DNA from: Candidatus Nitrotoga sp. BS | GTDB lineage: Bacteria; Pseudomonadota; Gammaproteobacteria; Burkholderiales; Gallionellaceae | Length of the DNA: 45,823 nt | Direction of reading: 5' to 3' | Assembly (NCBI RefSeq): GCF_927797785.1 | Contig: NZ_CAKMLL010000069.1 | Location: forward strand, 1 to 45,823 | Shown here: piece after piece, positions 7,713-17,380 of the stretch | Layout: every line of letters starts with the position of its first letter | How positions within the stretch are numbered: position 1 is the first letter of the stretch | Position numbers and translations under genes: made by a program | The notes under the pieces: generated by a model | The model's input: the letters and a program-made list of their open reading frames with translations, nothing else | Told to the model about the DNA's origin: nothing | The model's database searches: none

Positions 7713-9746
7713 ATGGAATTGAGCAGCCACATGTTAAACAAGATAATTATTTATACCACATTCCGCCTGCCAAGTTGCCGCCTATCCGGCTTATTGAGTT
7801 TTTGTCTGTTTTTTTTGCCTGTTCCCCTCTATGCTGTACAAATTACATTAAACGTGGCGGACGTTACTGCATCAAGCTTTACCGCACGCGGAATTAAAGT
7901 GGTATTGGCGCAAAAGGGTTCGGCAGAATTTAGCATAGATAAATTGCATATGGCAGACAATACATGGCACAAGGTACACGTGCATTGTGCAGAATTTATA
8001 CTTAGTTCAGATCGCGTGACATGCCATAAAGGTAAGCTGGACGCAATTCCAGACATGCCATTCACATTTAGTTACGAGTTTGCCGCGCAACGATTGGATT
8101 TACGATTTTCCGCTAAAGCAAATGAGTTGTGGCAGGTAAGCGCTGATTTCCGCGCGCAGCCGTGGCGTGCAACTGTACAGTTACGCAATGCTCAAGTTAA
8201 GCGCTTGGCTGACTGGCTTCCACCCGATGGCCCATTGCCTACTCAGGGCACCCTCATTGGCACCTTGGTGGTGAGTGGTGATAAAGCGGGAGTAAGGCAG
8301 ATCAATGCTGATGTGCATTTAGCTGGTATAGCTGCTGCGGATGCGAGTGGTTTGCATGCTGCCGAAAAATTGACAGGCAAACTGCATGTAGATGCTACTC
8401 ACACAAGCCAAAAATGGAATTGGCGTGGCGCACTCGATTGGCAGAGTGGTGAGCTGTTCTGGCAACCGTTGTATTTGCGCGGCGGGCATACGCTTCAAGC
8501 CTCTGGCCAGTGGGATGGTGCACAACTAAACGTGACACAGGCTGTGGCTAATCTTCCAGAGGTAGGCAAGGTTGAGTTGAACGCACTGTGGGATGTTAAA
8601 AAAAGTAATTTATTGGAAGCCCGTGTAGTTGGCAAAAATCTGTCGCTAGCAAATGCCTTTAGTGATTACGCCAAACCATTTATGGTAAAGGATGCTGTGA
8701 CGGCGGCAGAGCCGAAAGGGCGTGCTGATGTGGACTGGCAATATCGCAATGGTGCCACCCAGGCCTTGCACGTTAAGCTGCATGATGTGGCGATAGTGGA
8801 TAGTAAGAAACGCTTTGCACTGCACGGCATTAATGCGGACATTCCATGGCATGCCCAACAGCAAAGTGAAGCGCATATGGCCTTTGCCGACGGCGAATTG
8901 ATGGGGTTGCCACTGGGTGCAACGCAATGGCAAATACAGATGCGCGGGAAGAGTTTCATTCTGCCAACCGCCACACTGCCCCTACTTGACGGTAAGTTAG
9001 AAGTGAGCGACTTCCATTTGCAAAGCGTAAATGAAGTGTGGGAGTGGGATTTTGCTAGTAAACTTACTTCAATTTCCATGCAGAAGCTCAGTGCTGCATT
9101 ACATTGGCCTGAGATGCATGGCTCACTTTCAGGCTCTATTCCCAAAGTGAGTTACCAGCACAAATTGTTAAAGGTAGATGGCACCTTGTTGTTTAAAGTA
9201 TTTGATGGGGAGGTATTGGCAAATAACTTGAAGTTATTTGATCCTTTTGGCCTCGCACCTCGCCTATCTGGTAATTTAGATATGCAAGGACTGGATCTAG
9301 ACCTCCTAACGCGCACCTTTTCTTTCGGCAATATTCAGGGACGTATTGACTTAGGAGTGCACAATCTCGAACTGGTGAGCTGGCATCCAGTACGTTTTGA
9401 TGCGAAGTTGGGGAGCAGTCCTGGAAAATATCGCAAGAGAATCAGTCAAAAGGCAGTAGAGAATATTTCTTCGTTGGGAGGCGCAGGTGGAGGAGCTGCC
9501 TTGCAACGCAGCTTTCTGCGAATTTTTAAGAGTTTTGGCTATGACAGCATCGGGTTGAGTTGTGCGCTGCGCAATAACATATGTACGATGGCAGGGACTG
9601 AAGATCGAGGCAACGCTTTCACGATAGTAAAAGGTGGCGGTATTCCCGCCATCACTGTGATGGGCTACAATCGCAAGGTAGACTGGAGTGAACTAATAAC
9701 CCGCTTAAAGAGGGTCTTGCAGGACAATAAAGCTGTGATCAAATAA
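7713..9746 (+). CDS. ydbH: YdbH-like AsmA-family intermembrane lipid transporter
   Basis: A large periplasmic protein anchored by an N-terminal hydrophobic segment (about residues 22-42), followed by about 620 residues of repeating beta-strand character ending in the YdbH-type C-terminal domain. In Enterobacteria YdbH, with TamB and YhdP, moves phospholipid from the inner to the outer membrane, and YdbH pairs with the lipoprotein YnbE to complete the bridge. At 677 residues it is shorter than E. coli YdbH (about 880). The assignment rests mainly on the operon: the next two genes are YnbE- and YdbL-like in the same order. The start may instead be the ATG at 7731, which leaves a tighter signal anchor. 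Stop and next gene are 12 bases apart. Confidence 0.82.
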   Translation: MELSSHMLNKIIIYTTFRLPSCRLSGLLSFCLFFLPVPLYAVQITLNVADVTASSFTARGIKVVLAQKGSAEFSIDKLHMADNTWHKVHVHCAEFILSSDRVTCHKGKLDAIPDMPFTFSYEFAAQRLDLRFSAKANELWQVSADFRAQPWRATVQLRNAQVKRLADWLPPDGPLPTQGTLIGTLVVSGDKAGVRQINADVHLAGIAAADASGLHAAEKLTGKLHVDATHTSQKWNWRGALDWQSGELFWQPLYLRGGHTLQASGQWDGAQLNVTQAVANLPEVGKVELNALWDVKKSNLLEARVVGKNLSLANAFSDYAKPFMVKDAVTAAEPKGRADVDWQYRNGATQALHVKLHDVAIVDSKKRFALHGINADIPWHAQQQSEAHMAFADGELMGLPLGATQWQIQMRGKSFILPTATLPLLDGKLEVSDFHLQSVNEVWEWDFASKLTSISMQKLSAALHWPEMHGSLSGSIPKVSYQHKLLKVDGTLLFKVFDGEVLANNLKLFDPFGLAPRLSGNLDMQGLDLDLLTRTFSFGNIQGRIDLGVHNLELVSWHPVRFDAKLGSSPGKYRKRISQKAVENISSLGGAGGGAALQRSFLRIFKSFGYDSIGLSCALRNNICTMAGTEDRGNAFTIVKGGGIPAITVMGYNRKVDWSELITRLKRVLQDNKAVIK

Positions 9747-9758
9747 AGGATGGGCACT

Positions 9759-9968
9759 ATGAAAAAAATTTGGACCATACTACCTTTGGCAGGCATAGCA
9801 ATGAGCGCCTGCGTCACCATCAATATTTATTTCCCCGCCGCAGAAGCGGAAAAGGCAGCTGACAAAATAATCGACGAAATTTGGCAAACCGAGAAATCTG
9901 TTACGGCTCCCAAATCTGACAAGCCTGCATCTGTTGCACCTGAAACTAAAAAGGAGAAAGCAATATGA
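9759..9968 (+). CDS. ynbE: YnbE-like outer-membrane lipoprotein
   Basis: A 69-residue lipoprotein. The start at 9759 follows an AAGGA site by about 8 bases and yields MKKIWTILPLAGIAMSAC, a short signal with the acceptor cysteine at residue 18 (lipobox MSAC is slightly unusual at -3). The motif VTINIYFPAAEAEKAADKIIDEIW directly after the cysteine is the hallmark of YnbE; the remainder is Lys/Pro/Ala-rich and probably disordered. In E. coli, YnbE stacks onto the C-terminal end of YdbH to reach the outer membrane. It overlaps ydbL by four bases (ATGA), showing translational coupling. Confidence 0.88.
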   Translation: MKKIWTILPLAGIAMSACVTINIYFPAAEAEKAADKIIDEIWQTEKSVTAPKSDKPASVAPETKKEKAI

Positions 9969-10381
9969 ACAACTTAATTAAGTTTTGTTTTGCACTGTTT
10001 GCTCTGTGTGTTTCTACCGCTGCATCGGCACAGGTAAACATCGAAATCAATACGCCTGGCGTTGTTGCTTTGAAGCAGTCAATGCAACAACGCCATACAG
10101 AGTTGGCAGCGTTTTATGCCAGCGGCGCGGTCGGGATAACTTCTGATGGCATGGTTGCCTTACGCGATGCCAACGCCGTTCCACTGGCCGCCCGTCAGAA
10201 GGTCAATGGGCTGGTTGCAGCGGAGAATCAGGACCGTAAGGCGTTGTATGCCGAGATTGCTCGCGCTAACGCGCATCCCGAGTGGGAAGGTGACATCCGC
10301 AGTACGTTCGCACAACGCTGGATACAGCGTGCCCAAGCGGGTTGGTGGGTACAGAGCGGCGGCACTTGGTCAAGAAAGTAA
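9965..10381 (+). CDS. ydbL: YdbL family (DUF1318) periplasmic protein
   Basis: A 138-residue exported protein. The signal peptide is MNNLIKFCFALFALCVSTAASA, cleaved before QVNIEINTP. The DUF1318 core is seen in TPGVVALKQSMQQRHTEL, the GITSDGMVALRDAN segment and the C-terminal QRWIQRAQAGWWVQ, typical of YdbL. In E. coli YdbL acts as a periplasmic helper that keeps YnbE from misassembling with YdbH. It is the third gene of the operon, and a hairpin follows 17 bases after the stop. Confidence 0.9.
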   Translation: MNNLIKFCFALFALCVSTAASAQVNIEINTPGVVALKQSMQQRHTELAAFYASGAVGITSDGMVALRDANAVPLAARQKVNGLVAAENQDRKALYAEIARANAHPEWEGDIRSTFAQRWIQRAQAGWWVQSGGTWSRK

Positions 10382-10397
10382 CTGGCAAACTATAAAA

Positions 10398-10431
10398 CTG
10401 ATACCCAACTCACTAGTAAGTTGAGTATCAG
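10398..10431 (+). terminator. Hairpin after the ydbH-ynbE-ydbL operon
   Basis: Stem of 13 positions with one mismatch (10398-10410 with 10419-10431, loop CACTAGTA). The tail AGTCAATTTTCC is only weakly U-rich, so termination may be imperfect. Confidence 0.6.
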
Positions 10432-10528
10432 GAGTCAATTTTCCTTGTAAATACTCAATCACTTTATAATTCTATGGGATCTTGTTAATGTTTTCATTCA
10501 CTCCAACTTTGCAATACCATTGGTGTTG

Positions 10529-11314
10529 ATGACCCCTGTTCTTGTTTTTGATATCGAAACTATTCCCGACATTGCCGGGATTCGTACCCTGTATGAACTT
10601 GACGAACAAGTCAACGATGGGGATGTGGCAGAGATGGCCTTTCAGATACGCCGCCAGAAGACAGGTAGTGATTTCTTGCAACATCATCTGCATCGCGTAG
10701 TGGCTATTTCGTGCGCATTGCGCGAGGGCGACAATTTCCGCGTGTGGTCACTGGGCGGACTGGAAGACGGTGAGAGCGCCCTCATTCAACGTTTCTTTGA
10801 CGGCATCGACAAATATACCCCGCAATTAGTGTCTTGGAATGGTGGTGGTTTTGACCTGCCGGTGCTGCACTATCGCGGCCTGATCCACGGTGTTCAATGC
10901 GCAAATTATTGGGATATGGGAGAGGATGACAAGAATTTCAAATGGAATAACTATATCAGCCGTTATCATTTACGACATCTTGATTTGATGGATTTGCTTG
11001 CACTGTATACAGGCCGTGCCAATGCCCCGCTGGATGACCTGGCCAAATTAATCGGTTTTCCCGGCAAACTGGGTATGGACGGTAGCAAGGTGTGGGATGC
11101 TTATCAGCAGGGCAAGCTGAGTGAAATCCGAAATTACTGTGAGACCGATGTGGTCAATACTTATTTGGTCTATGCGCGCTTTCAGTTGATGCGTGGTCAA
11201 TTCACGCCTGCTCGTTACGAGCAGGAATGTGAACTGGTGCGGAGTACCTTGAGCAAATCTCCCGAATCTCACTGGATGGAATATCTCGCTGCTTGGCCAA
11301 TCGTAAAAATATAA
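10529..11314 (+). CDS. Predicted 3'-5' exonuclease (PolB exonuclease-like)
   Basis: A 261-residue stand-alone exonuclease of the DnaQ-like (RNase H fold) superfamily, related to the proofreading domain of DNA polymerase B. The four acidic residues of the DEDDy type can be placed: Asp and Glu in VFDIETIPD near the N terminus, Asp in SWNGGGFDLPVL, and the Y..D pair in NYCETDVVNTYL. It is predicted to degrade DNA or RNA ends in a Mg-dependent way; the substrate is unknown. The ATG at 10529 is preferred over a TTG nine bases earlier because the protein family begins directly with the first strand. No strong ribosome site is seen. It leads a compact run with the vanZ-like gene 2 bases downstream. 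Confidence 0.88.
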   Translation: MTPVLVFDIETIPDIAGIRTLYELDEQVNDGDVAEMAFQIRRQKTGSDFLQHHLHRVVAISCALREGDNFRVWSLGGLEDGESALIQRFFDGIDKYTPQLVSWNGGGFDLPVLHYRGLIHGVQCANYWDMGEDDKNFKWNNYISRYHLRHLDLMDLLALYTGRANAPLDDLAKLIGFPGKLGMDGSKVWDAYQQGKLSEIRNYCETDVVNTYLVYARFQLMRGQFTPARYEQECELVRSTLSKSPESHWMEYLAAWPIVKI

Positions 11315-11316
11315 CC

Positions 11317-11703
11317 ATGCACAAGCTTCGTCGTATCTGGCTTGCGCTGGGGGCAGTATGGGTTGCCATGACCATGTATCTTTCTCTTACGCCCCACCCT
11401 CCAGAACCGCTGCATTTTTTACATGCTGACAAGCTGGAACACGCACTGGCATATAGTTTTCTGATGTTGTGGTTCTGTCAGGTTTACCAACAACGGACGC
11501 CCCGTATTCTTATAGCGACTCTGCTGGTCGCTACGGGTGTCGGAATAGAATATTTACAGCGCATGACCGCTTACCGAATTTTTGATTATGCCGACATGCT
11601 GGCAAATAGTGCTGGTGTGCTTTTAAGCTTGTTTTTTATAAGTTTAGGCTTGGATCGGATCGGTGTCATGCTGGAAACTAAATTTTTTAAAATTGCAGAA
11701 TGA
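11317..11703 (+). CDS. VanZ-like membrane protein
   Basis: A 128-residue integral membrane protein with about four predicted helices. The VanZ-like motif is present as the SLTPHPPEP loop after helix 1, [12 protein letters not shown] at the start of helix 2, and [25 protein letters not shown] ahead of helix 4. VanZ proteins modulate teicoplanin resistance in Gram-positives; the role in Proteobacteria is not established. The ATG at 11317 lies two bases after the exonuclease stop, indicating cotranscription. rlmD starts two bases after its stop. Confidence 0.85.
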   Translation: MHKLRRIWLALGAVWVAMTMYLSLTPHPPEPLHFLHADKLEHALAYSFLMLWFCQVYQQRTPRILIATLLVATGVGIEYLQRMTAYRIFDYADMLANSAGVLLSLFFISLGLDRIGVMLETKFFKIAE

Positions 11704-11704
11704 G

Positions 11705-13030
11705 ATGACTGATAGATCCGTACACGCAAACAGCGTTGTTGTTGAATCGCTTGATTACGAAAGTCGCGGCATTGCGCATGCGGATGGTAAAGTAATTTTT
11801 ATCGAAGGCGCGCTGACAGGTGAGCGCGTCACCTATTCGTCATATCGTAAAAAAACCAGCTTCGAGATAGCGCAACTCGGCCAAGTAATTAAGCCAACTT
11901 TCATGCGCGTCCAGCCTAAATGCAAGCATTTCGGCGTATGTGGGGGCTGTTCCATGCAGCATATGGATGCCCGTGCTCAGGTTGCCGCCAAGCAGCGCAT
12001 ACTGGAAGACAATCTGTGGCACATCGGCAAGGTCAAGGCCCAGACTATTTTGCAGCCGATCTACGGTCAGTCATGGGGCTACCGGCAGCGGGCGCGGCTT
12101 TCGGTGCGCCATGTATTGAAGAAGGGCAAGACACTGGTAGGCTTTCGCGAAAAGCGTGGCGGCTATGTGGCGGACATGCAGCATTGCGAAATCCTGTCGC
12201 CTAAAATTGCCAAGCTTTTGCCACTGCTGGGACAGTTGAATGAAAAATTTACAACTCGCGACGCATTGCCGCAAATCGAAGTGGCTGTCGGCGAGCATGT
12301 GTCAGTGCTGGTGCTGCGCATTTTACAAGCACTTTCGCCAACTGACGAAGAGGCCATCAAACAGTTCGCCGATACCCATGCGGTACAGTTTTGGCTGCAA
12401 ACCAAAGGACCGGAAACTGCGGTGCCATTTTATCCCCTGGACGCACCACCACTGACATACAGCCTGCCAGAGTTCGGAATTACCATGCCATTCGCACCGA
12501 CTGAGTTTACCCAGGTCAATGCGGATATGAATCGCGTCATGGTGAGCCGTGCCGTCCGTTTACTTAACCCTCAACCGAACGAACGCATCGCGGATTTATT
12601 CTGCGGACTGGGCAACTTCACACTGCCCATTGCGCGCAGTGGTGCTCAGGTAGTGGGCATCGAAGGTAGCGCGACGCTGGTACAGCGTGCCGCACAGAAT
12701 GCCGCGTTAAATGGCTTGGTGGACAACACCCAATTCAGCGCAATGAATTTGTTTGAGATAGATGAAGCAGCATTGGCACAGTTAGGTCATTTCGACAAAA
12801 TGTTAATTGACCCGCCTCGCGACGGCGCGTTTGAACTGGTCAAGGCGCTGGGCACTGATGCGCCGAGTCGCATTGTGTATGTCTCATGCAACCCCGCAAC
12901 ACTGGCGCGTGATGCCGAAATATTAGTGCATCAGAAGGGTTATGTACTAAAGGCAGCAGGCGTGATGAATATGTTCCCGCATACCTCTCATGTCGAATCC
13001 ATTGCGCTGTTTGAAAAAATGCAGGCTTAA
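11705..13030 (+). CDS. rlmD: RlmD, 23S rRNA m5U1939 methyltransferase
   Basis: SAM-dependent methyltransferase that makes 5-methyluridine at position 1939 of 23S rRNA. The 441 residues carry, in order, an N-terminal TRAM domain ([15 protein letters not shown] ...), the four-cysteine iron-sulfur site ([10 protein letters not shown] near 70-80 plus a later Cys in MQHCEI), and a C-terminal Rossmann methylase with [12 protein letters not shown] (SAM loop), DPPRDGA and the catalytic-cysteine motif [12 protein letters not shown]. The start at 11705 gives the expected [22 protein letters not shown]; an earlier ATG at 11663 would overlap vanZ needlessly. It sits within the exonuclease-vanZ-rlmD-DUF455 run. 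Confidence 0.95.
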   Translation: MTDRSVHANSVVVESLDYESRGIAHADGKVIFIEGALTGERVTYSSYRKKTSFEIAQLGQVIKPTFMRVQPKCKHFGVCGGCSMQHMDARAQVAAKQRILEDNLWHIGKVKAQTILQPIYGQSWGYRQRARLSVRHVLKKGKTLVGFREKRGGYVADMQHCEILSPKIAKLLPLLGQLNEKFTTRDALPQIEVAVGEHVSVLVLRILQALSPTDEEAIKQFADTHAVQFWLQTKGPETAVPFYPLDAPPLTYSLPEFGITMPFAPTEFTQVNADMNRVMVSRAVRLLNPQPNERIADLFCGLGNFTLPIARSGAQVVGIEGSATLVQRAAQNAALNGLVDNTQFSAMNLFEIDEAALAQLGHFDKMLIDPPRDGAFELVKALGTDAPSRIVYVSCNPATLARDAEILVHQKGYVLKAAGVMNMFPHTSHVESIALFEKMQA

Positions 13031-13033
13031 CAC

Positions 13034-13849
13034 ATGCTTTTTGATGTTCCTAAAGAACTGCGCTTGGCAGCACTTCATTGGCTGGCCGAGACAGATCATG
13101 TTCTAAAATCTGCGGGCGTCATTGCGTTAGCTCAAGCATGGAAGAAAGACGAAATCATTCTGGAGACTGACGCACCCCTGACCACACTGCGCCTCATCCC
13201 CGGCCACCCGTTACTTCCTGAGCTTGTTTCATACCTGGAAGTGCCACGCAGGTCTATGCACACTGAAGAAGGTCGTGCTGCGCTGATTCATGCGCTGACA
13301 CATATCGAATTTAATGCTATCAACCTGGCCTTGGACGCTATCTGGCGCTTCCCGAAAATGCCGCGCGAATATTATATCGACTGGCTCAAGGTGGCGGCTG
13401 AAGAAGCTCGACATTTCTCTTTACTTTCTGCCCATCTGGGTACGAAAGGTTATGCCTACGGCGACTTTGCAGCACACAACGGTCTTTGGGAGATGGTCGA
13501 AAAAACCACTGGTGATATCCTCGCCCGTATGGCACTGGTTCCGCGCACTATGGAGGCACGCGGCCTGGATGCCTCCCCACCTCTGCGAGCCAAGCTTGCG
13601 CAAGCAGGCGAAATTGCGGCAGCTAAAATTATTGACATTATTCTTGCAGATGAGATTGGTCACGTATTAATTGGCAACCGCTGGTATAACTGGGTTTGCG
13701 AAACACGCGGCCTAGAGCCCGTGTCGACCTATGCCTCGCTTGCAGAAATTTACAAGGCACCGACACTACGTGGGCCGTTTAATATTGAAGCAAGGCGGGC
13801 GGCGGGATTTAGTGAAGGCGAACTGATAGCTTTGATGGCTGTTAAATGA
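13034..13849 (+). CDS. DUF455 family ferritin-like protein
   Basis: A 271-residue member of the DUF455 family, which has a ferritin-like four-helix fold and probably a di-metal site. The candidate ligands are visible: HIEFNAINLALDAIWRF (Glu/His in one helix), EEARHFSLL (ExxRH) in the next, then TMEARGLD and ILADEIGHVLIG with a late Glu/His pair. The reaction is unknown; ferritin-like relatives include hydroxylases such as MiaE. Its close linkage (three bases after rlmD) is only suggestive of an RNA-modification role. No strong ribosome site is seen, consistent with coupling to rlmD. Confidence 0.85.
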   Translation: MLFDVPKELRLAALHWLAETDHVLKSAGVIALAQAWKKDEIILETDAPLTTLRLIPGHPLLPELVSYLEVPRRSMHTEEGRAALIHALTHIEFNAINLALDAIWRFPKMPREYYIDWLKVAAEEARHFSLLSAHLGTKGYAYGDFAAHNGLWEMVEKTTGDILARMALVPRTMEARGLDASPPLRAKLAQAGEIAAAKIIDIILADEIGHVLIGNRWYNWVCETRGLEPVSTYASLAEIYKAPTLRGPFNIEARRAAGFSEGELIALMAVK

Positions 13850-13950
13850 CGGCTACTCAGTAAATTTATCCAGAATATCATGAGGAAATAGAGCGTAATG
13901 GACGCAGCTTCACGCTCATGAAAAAAGCCTGCTCATTTTGTTGTGGGAAT

Positions 13951-14724
13951 TTATTCGGTCCAGTACTTAGATACCCAAGGTGCGGCTTGCACGTAGCGGA
14001 ACCTTCGGTTACGCCGTCCGGCCAACGCATCGGGTGGGTTGACTTCGCCATGAAAAATCAGGATGCGCGCGCCCTCTGGAATTGTTGGGGCACACCAGTA
14101 GTTGCATGGCCAACGCGGAATACAATGATATTTAAAGCTGCGGCACCAAGCATCGGGCCAATAGTTCAGCTTACCCTGGCGATGCAACCAGTCAGAGAGA
14201 AATGCCTGCTCATGCCGGAAGTTACGTCGGATATCAGCCTGTTTTGCCCTGAACTCGGTCAACAAGCCAGCATGCGCGCCGAGGCGAAAGCGGTAAACCG
14301 ATGAGTTGCCTGTGATGCGCCAACGTCGTTTCCAATCATGAATAATAAGAAATTCGCCCGGTGGCTCGAAAAAGCAGTCAATATCATCAACGATCACCAC
14401 ATCAAGATCCAGAAACAACGCGGTGCCCTGTAATCCGTGCAGGTCGGCCTCGAAGGTAGTTAGCTTTTTCCAACCACGCTCGGGAATTCCATCTGGCAAA
14501 GCCAAATCAGGAATGGGCAGGCACTGCACTTCGGCACGTACGCCTTCATTTCGATCAGTCAAACAGACAAAGCGAAACGGTCCACGCAAATGCCGTGTCA
14601 CCATCGCATATAACCTGTTAACGTATTCAGGGCCGTACTTAACACCCCATTTCATACACAAAATTACGCGTTCATCTGTTCCTTCATAAGGATTCGTTTC
14701 TGATTTTTCTTTTTTTTTCGTCAT
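13951..14724 (-). CDS. Glycosyltransferase-like protein with DxD motif
   Basis: A 257-residue soluble protein resembling GT-A fold glycosyltransferases of the GT8/GT32 type. The N-terminal domain has the CMKWGVKYGPEYVNRLYAMVTRHL opening and RFVCLTDRNEGV strand. The metal-binding DxD is in ALFLDLDVVIVDD (about residues 103-115), followed by LIIHDWKRRW and a late segment ILIFHGEVNPPDAL with a His that could complete the donor site. It would transfer a sugar to a surface glycan or protein; donor and acceptor cannot be read. The start codon has no obvious ribosome site. It converges with DUF455 and is not part of the pyrF operon (118-base gap). Confidence 0.78.
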   Translation of the reverse strand: MTKKKEKSETNPYEGTDERVILCMKWGVKYGPEYVNRLYAMVTRHLRGPFRFVCLTDRNEGVRAEVQCLPIPDLALPDGIPERGWKKLTTFEADLHGLQGTALFLDLDVVIVDDIDCFFEPPGEFLIIHDWKRRWRITGNSSVYRFRLGAHAGLLTEFRAKQADIRRNFRHEQAFLSDWLHRQGKLNYWPDAWCRSFKYHCIPRWPCNYWCAPTIPEGARILIFHGEVNPPDALAGRRNRRFRYVQAAPWVSKYWTE

Positions 14725-14842
14725 ACAGCTTGTATATAGTTACACGTCACACCAGTTCCAGCCAGCAGAATGACAAGCAAAATCATAAATGTATTATGAA
14801 CAGCTAACGGCTACGCGTGTAAGAATAATGGGAAGGAAAAAT

Positions 14843-15544
14843 TCATTCTGTCTTCTCGATCTGTTTAATAATATTCTGCAATGCCTGTAACGGATCAGCG
14901 GCGCGGGTGATAGGGCGGCCAATGACCAGATAGTTCGCTCCTTGATCCAGTGCGGCACATGGCGTCATAACGCGCGATTGATCATCCGCAACAGCATCGG
15001 CTGAACGAATGCCAGGCGTAACTAAACAGAATTCGTTTCCACAATGCTGGCGCAGCAAAGCAGCCTCCTGCGCAGAACATACAACACCGTCTAGCCCGCT
15101 ATCGCGGGCAAGCCTAGCCAAACGCAACACCATATCGGCGGGAGTAGCTGCAATCCCCAGATCGGCAAAATCTCCCTGCGCCATACTGGTAAGTAATGTC
15201 ACGGCAATCAGCTTAGGCGAGTTGGTATACCGGCTCATTACGTCACGCGCCGCTTCCATCATCTTGCGTCCACCCAGTGCATGCACATTAACCATCCATA
15301 CTCCTAATTCAGCTGCAGCTTTACATGCCTGAGCCGTCGTATTCGGAATATCATGAAATTTCAGATCAAGGAATATTTCAAAACCACGCTGCATTAGCAG
15401 TTCGATCAATTGAGGCTTTGCTGTGTTGAACAATTCTATTCCCACCTTGAGGCGACATAACCCAGGCTCCAATCGTGCTACCAATTCCAGTGCAGGTTGT
15501 GCATCAGAATAATCAAGCGCGACAATTATTTTAGGGTCGTTCAT
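14843..15544 (-). CDS. pyrF: Orotidine 5'-phosphate decarboxylase PyrF
   Basis: Cytoplasmic enzyme that decarboxylates OMP to UMP, the last step of de novo pyrimidine synthesis. The 233 residues show the strand-1 [10 protein letters not shown], the catalytic lysine/aspartate network [10 protein letters not shown], the SAQE segment, and the phosphate-binding VTPGIR and [11 protein letters not shown]. The start at 15544 gives the family N terminus [11 protein letters not shown] and overlaps the lapB stop in an ATGA junction, so translation is coupled to lapB. A longer in-frame start at 15610 lies inside lapB and is rejected. Confidence 0.97.
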   Translation of the reverse strand: MNDPKIIVALDYSDAQPALELVARLEPGLCRLKVGIELFNTAKPQLIELLMQRGFEIFLDLKFHDIPNTTAQACKAAAELGVWMVNVHALGGRKMMEAARDVMSRYTNSPKLIAVTLLTSMAQGDFADLGIAATPADMVLRLARLARDSGLDGVVCSAQEAALLRQHCGNEFCLVTPGIRSADAVADDQSRVMTPCAALDQGANYLVIGRPITRAADPLQALQNIIKQIEKTE

Positions 15545-16716
15545 ATTATTAGTCCATTTTCTTCGCTTCTGCGAGGGGAATAGGTTTCCCACCCATGACA
15601 TGCCGGACAATGCCAGTAAAACTGACGCGCCTTAAAGCCACAATTGGCACAACGGTACATTGCCAGTGTGCGCGTGCGTTGATGCACCAAATTTTTCACC
15701 ATTTCAACATCAGCGCGGTGTTCGATTGATACTCCCAGTAACCGTGCCTCCAGCAATTTATCCAAACCAAGTAATGTAGGGTTGCGCTGCAGTTCATCAC
15801 GCACCAGCCTATATCCCGCTTCAGCACCATCACGCTGTAGTACGGCATCAAACAGCACGTTCATCAAATCTAATGACGGGTATTTGATCAGATAACCCTG
15901 CAACATGTCTATGCCAGCATCTACACGCCTAGCTTGACGATAAGCCCGTAGCAGACGTTCAGCCACCAAGGGCAGATACTGCGGGTTCTGTTGTTCGATG
16001 CGCTGCCAGATTTCAATGGCGCCTAGAAAATGCTGCGCCGCATTTTCGATATCGCCCAGCATAATGGTGGCACGCACCGACTGAGGATTTGCTTCCAGAG
16101 CCTGCTCCAGATGGATGCGCGCGGCCTCGATTCGTTGCTGAGTCAATTCAGCGGCAGCCAGTTCGCAATAGAAAAATGCAGCTTCTTTACCTTGAGGTTG
16201 ACCGCATAACACTGTCAGACGCTGTGTCACGTCAATCGCCTTGAACCAGTCCTTTTCCTTTTGATACAACTCGAGTAAAAAGTTTAGCGCTGCATTAGCA
16301 TAGGATGTAGCTTGTAATTTAAGAAACAACTCCTCGGCTCGATTTAATATTCCGGCATTAAGGTAATCTTGCGCCAGCTCAAATAGCGCCTGTTGCTTCT
16401 TGTCTTCTTCCAGGTCGGCGCGCTCTATCAAATTCAGATGCATACGAATGGCGCGGTCTACCTCGCCGCGGCGGCGGAATAAACTACCTAACGCAAAGTG
16501 CAGTTCAATCGTCTGTGGATCAACCTTGACCACCTCAATAAATGCCTCAATAGCTTTATCCTGTTGCTCATTGAGCAAGAAGTTCAGCCCTTGAAAATAG
16601 GAGCGCGGCAGAGCACTCGATTCAAACAACATTTGCTTGATATCTATGCGCGCTGCCATCCAGCCCATCCCGAAAAATAGCGGAAAAACCAGCAGCATCC
16701 ACAGCTCAAATTCCAT
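15541..16716 (-). CDS. lapB: LapB (YciM), lipopolysaccharide assembly regulator
   Basis: Inner-membrane protein that, in E. coli, delivers LpxC to the FtsH protease and so limits LPS synthesis. All three parts are present in 391 residues: an N-terminal membrane helix ([21 protein letters not shown]), a long array of TPR helices (about 35-350), and a C-terminal rubredoxin-like metal site, CANCGF ... CPACHGW (near 356-372). The length fits E. coli LapB (389). It overlaps pyrF by four bases. Unlike the usual arrangement, lapA is separated from it by 237 bases in which I see no gene. Confidence 0.95.
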   Translation of the reverse strand: MEFELWMLLVFPLFFGMGWMAARIDIKQMLFESSALPRSYFQGLNFLLNEQQDKAIEAFIEVVKVDPQTIELHFALGSLFRRRGEVDRAIRMHLNLIERADLEEDKKQQALFELAQDYLNAGILNRAEELFLKLQATSYANAALNFLLELYQKEKDWFKAIDVTQRLTVLCGQPQGKEAAFFYCELAAAELTQQRIEAARIHLEQALEANPQSVRATIMLGDIENAAQHFLGAIEIWQRIEQQNPQYLPLVAERLLRAYRQARRVDAGIDMLQGYLIKYPSLDLMNVLFDAVLQRDGAEAGYRLVRDELQRNPTLLGLDKLLEARLLGVSIEHRADVEMVKNLVHQRTRTLAMYRCANCGFKARQFYWHCPACHGWETYSPRRSEENGLII

Positions 16717-16953
16717 AATCGATAGATCAGGTTACAAAGGGTATATGCAATTAGTCAACCTAAGCATTTCATAAATAGAGTGATAGTTACACAGAATTTT
16801 ATTTGCCAGGAACGTTTAGAAGAGAGGGGCAATGTATGCCTCGCCCGAGGGGAACCTTAGTCTTGCATCGTCTACAAAAGTCATCAATCATTAAAACTGC
16901 GCAATCCACTATCAAATGATAGTCCATGTAAAACTGTCTCAGCGTACATCAGT

Positions 16954-17241
16954 TCATGGAATATCCAAGTTAATATTGGCAACACTGACAAGTTTGTTTT
17001 TCAGACGCAACTCTCGCTTTAGAATGGCGATTTCCTTACGCTGCCGGAAAATATTGCCCAGCACGGCGAGCACACCTACGCTCATGCCCACTGCAAAAAA
17101 AAGAAACAGAATGAGTATCAGTGAAGTTTTCCATTCATAACCAAAAAAATAGTGGAACACCACAGGCTGGTCATTCTTCATGGCAAAACCAAGAAGAATG
17201 AGAAACAATACTGCACGCAACAACCAAATCATATAGCGCAT
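16954..17241 (-). CDS. lapA: LapA domain (DUF1049) inner-membrane protein
   Basis: A 95-residue protein with two predicted membrane helices (about 4-22 and 38-62) and a basic C-terminal helix (RQRKEIAILKRELRLKNKL). The motif FAMKNDQPVVFHYFFGYEW between the helices is the LapA signature. In E. coli LapA and LapB act together in LPS assembly control. It follows ihfB after a terminator, so it probably has its own promoter in the 139-base gap. Confidence 0.9.
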   Translation of the reverse strand: MRYMIWLLRAVLFLILLGFAMKNDQPVVFHYFFGYEWKTSLILILFLFFAVGMSVGVLAVLGNIFRQRKEIAILKRELRLKNKLVSVANINLDIP

Positions 17242-17288
17242 AATCTACCTACAATATTTTTCGTTACGACAATAGCAAAAATGAGCAA

Positions 17289-17327
17289 AAAATTGACGGC
17301 ACTATCTTGCGACAGGCCGCCAATTTT
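17289..17327 (-). terminator. Rho-independent terminator after ihfB
   Basis: Read on the minus strand, a 12-position stem with one mismatch (17327-17316 with 17300-17289) is followed by a run of six T. It closes the rpsA-ihfB transcript and separates it from lapA. Confidence 0.75.
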
Positions 17328-17380
17328 ATTACTGCAAAATAATATTTACGACTAAACTGACCTTATGTCTCAAATAAAAC

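Noticed and set aside
8666-9145. 159-codon minus-strand frame inside the YdbH-like gene
   Set aside because: Fully antisense to a convincing gene in a conserved operon, with no family features.
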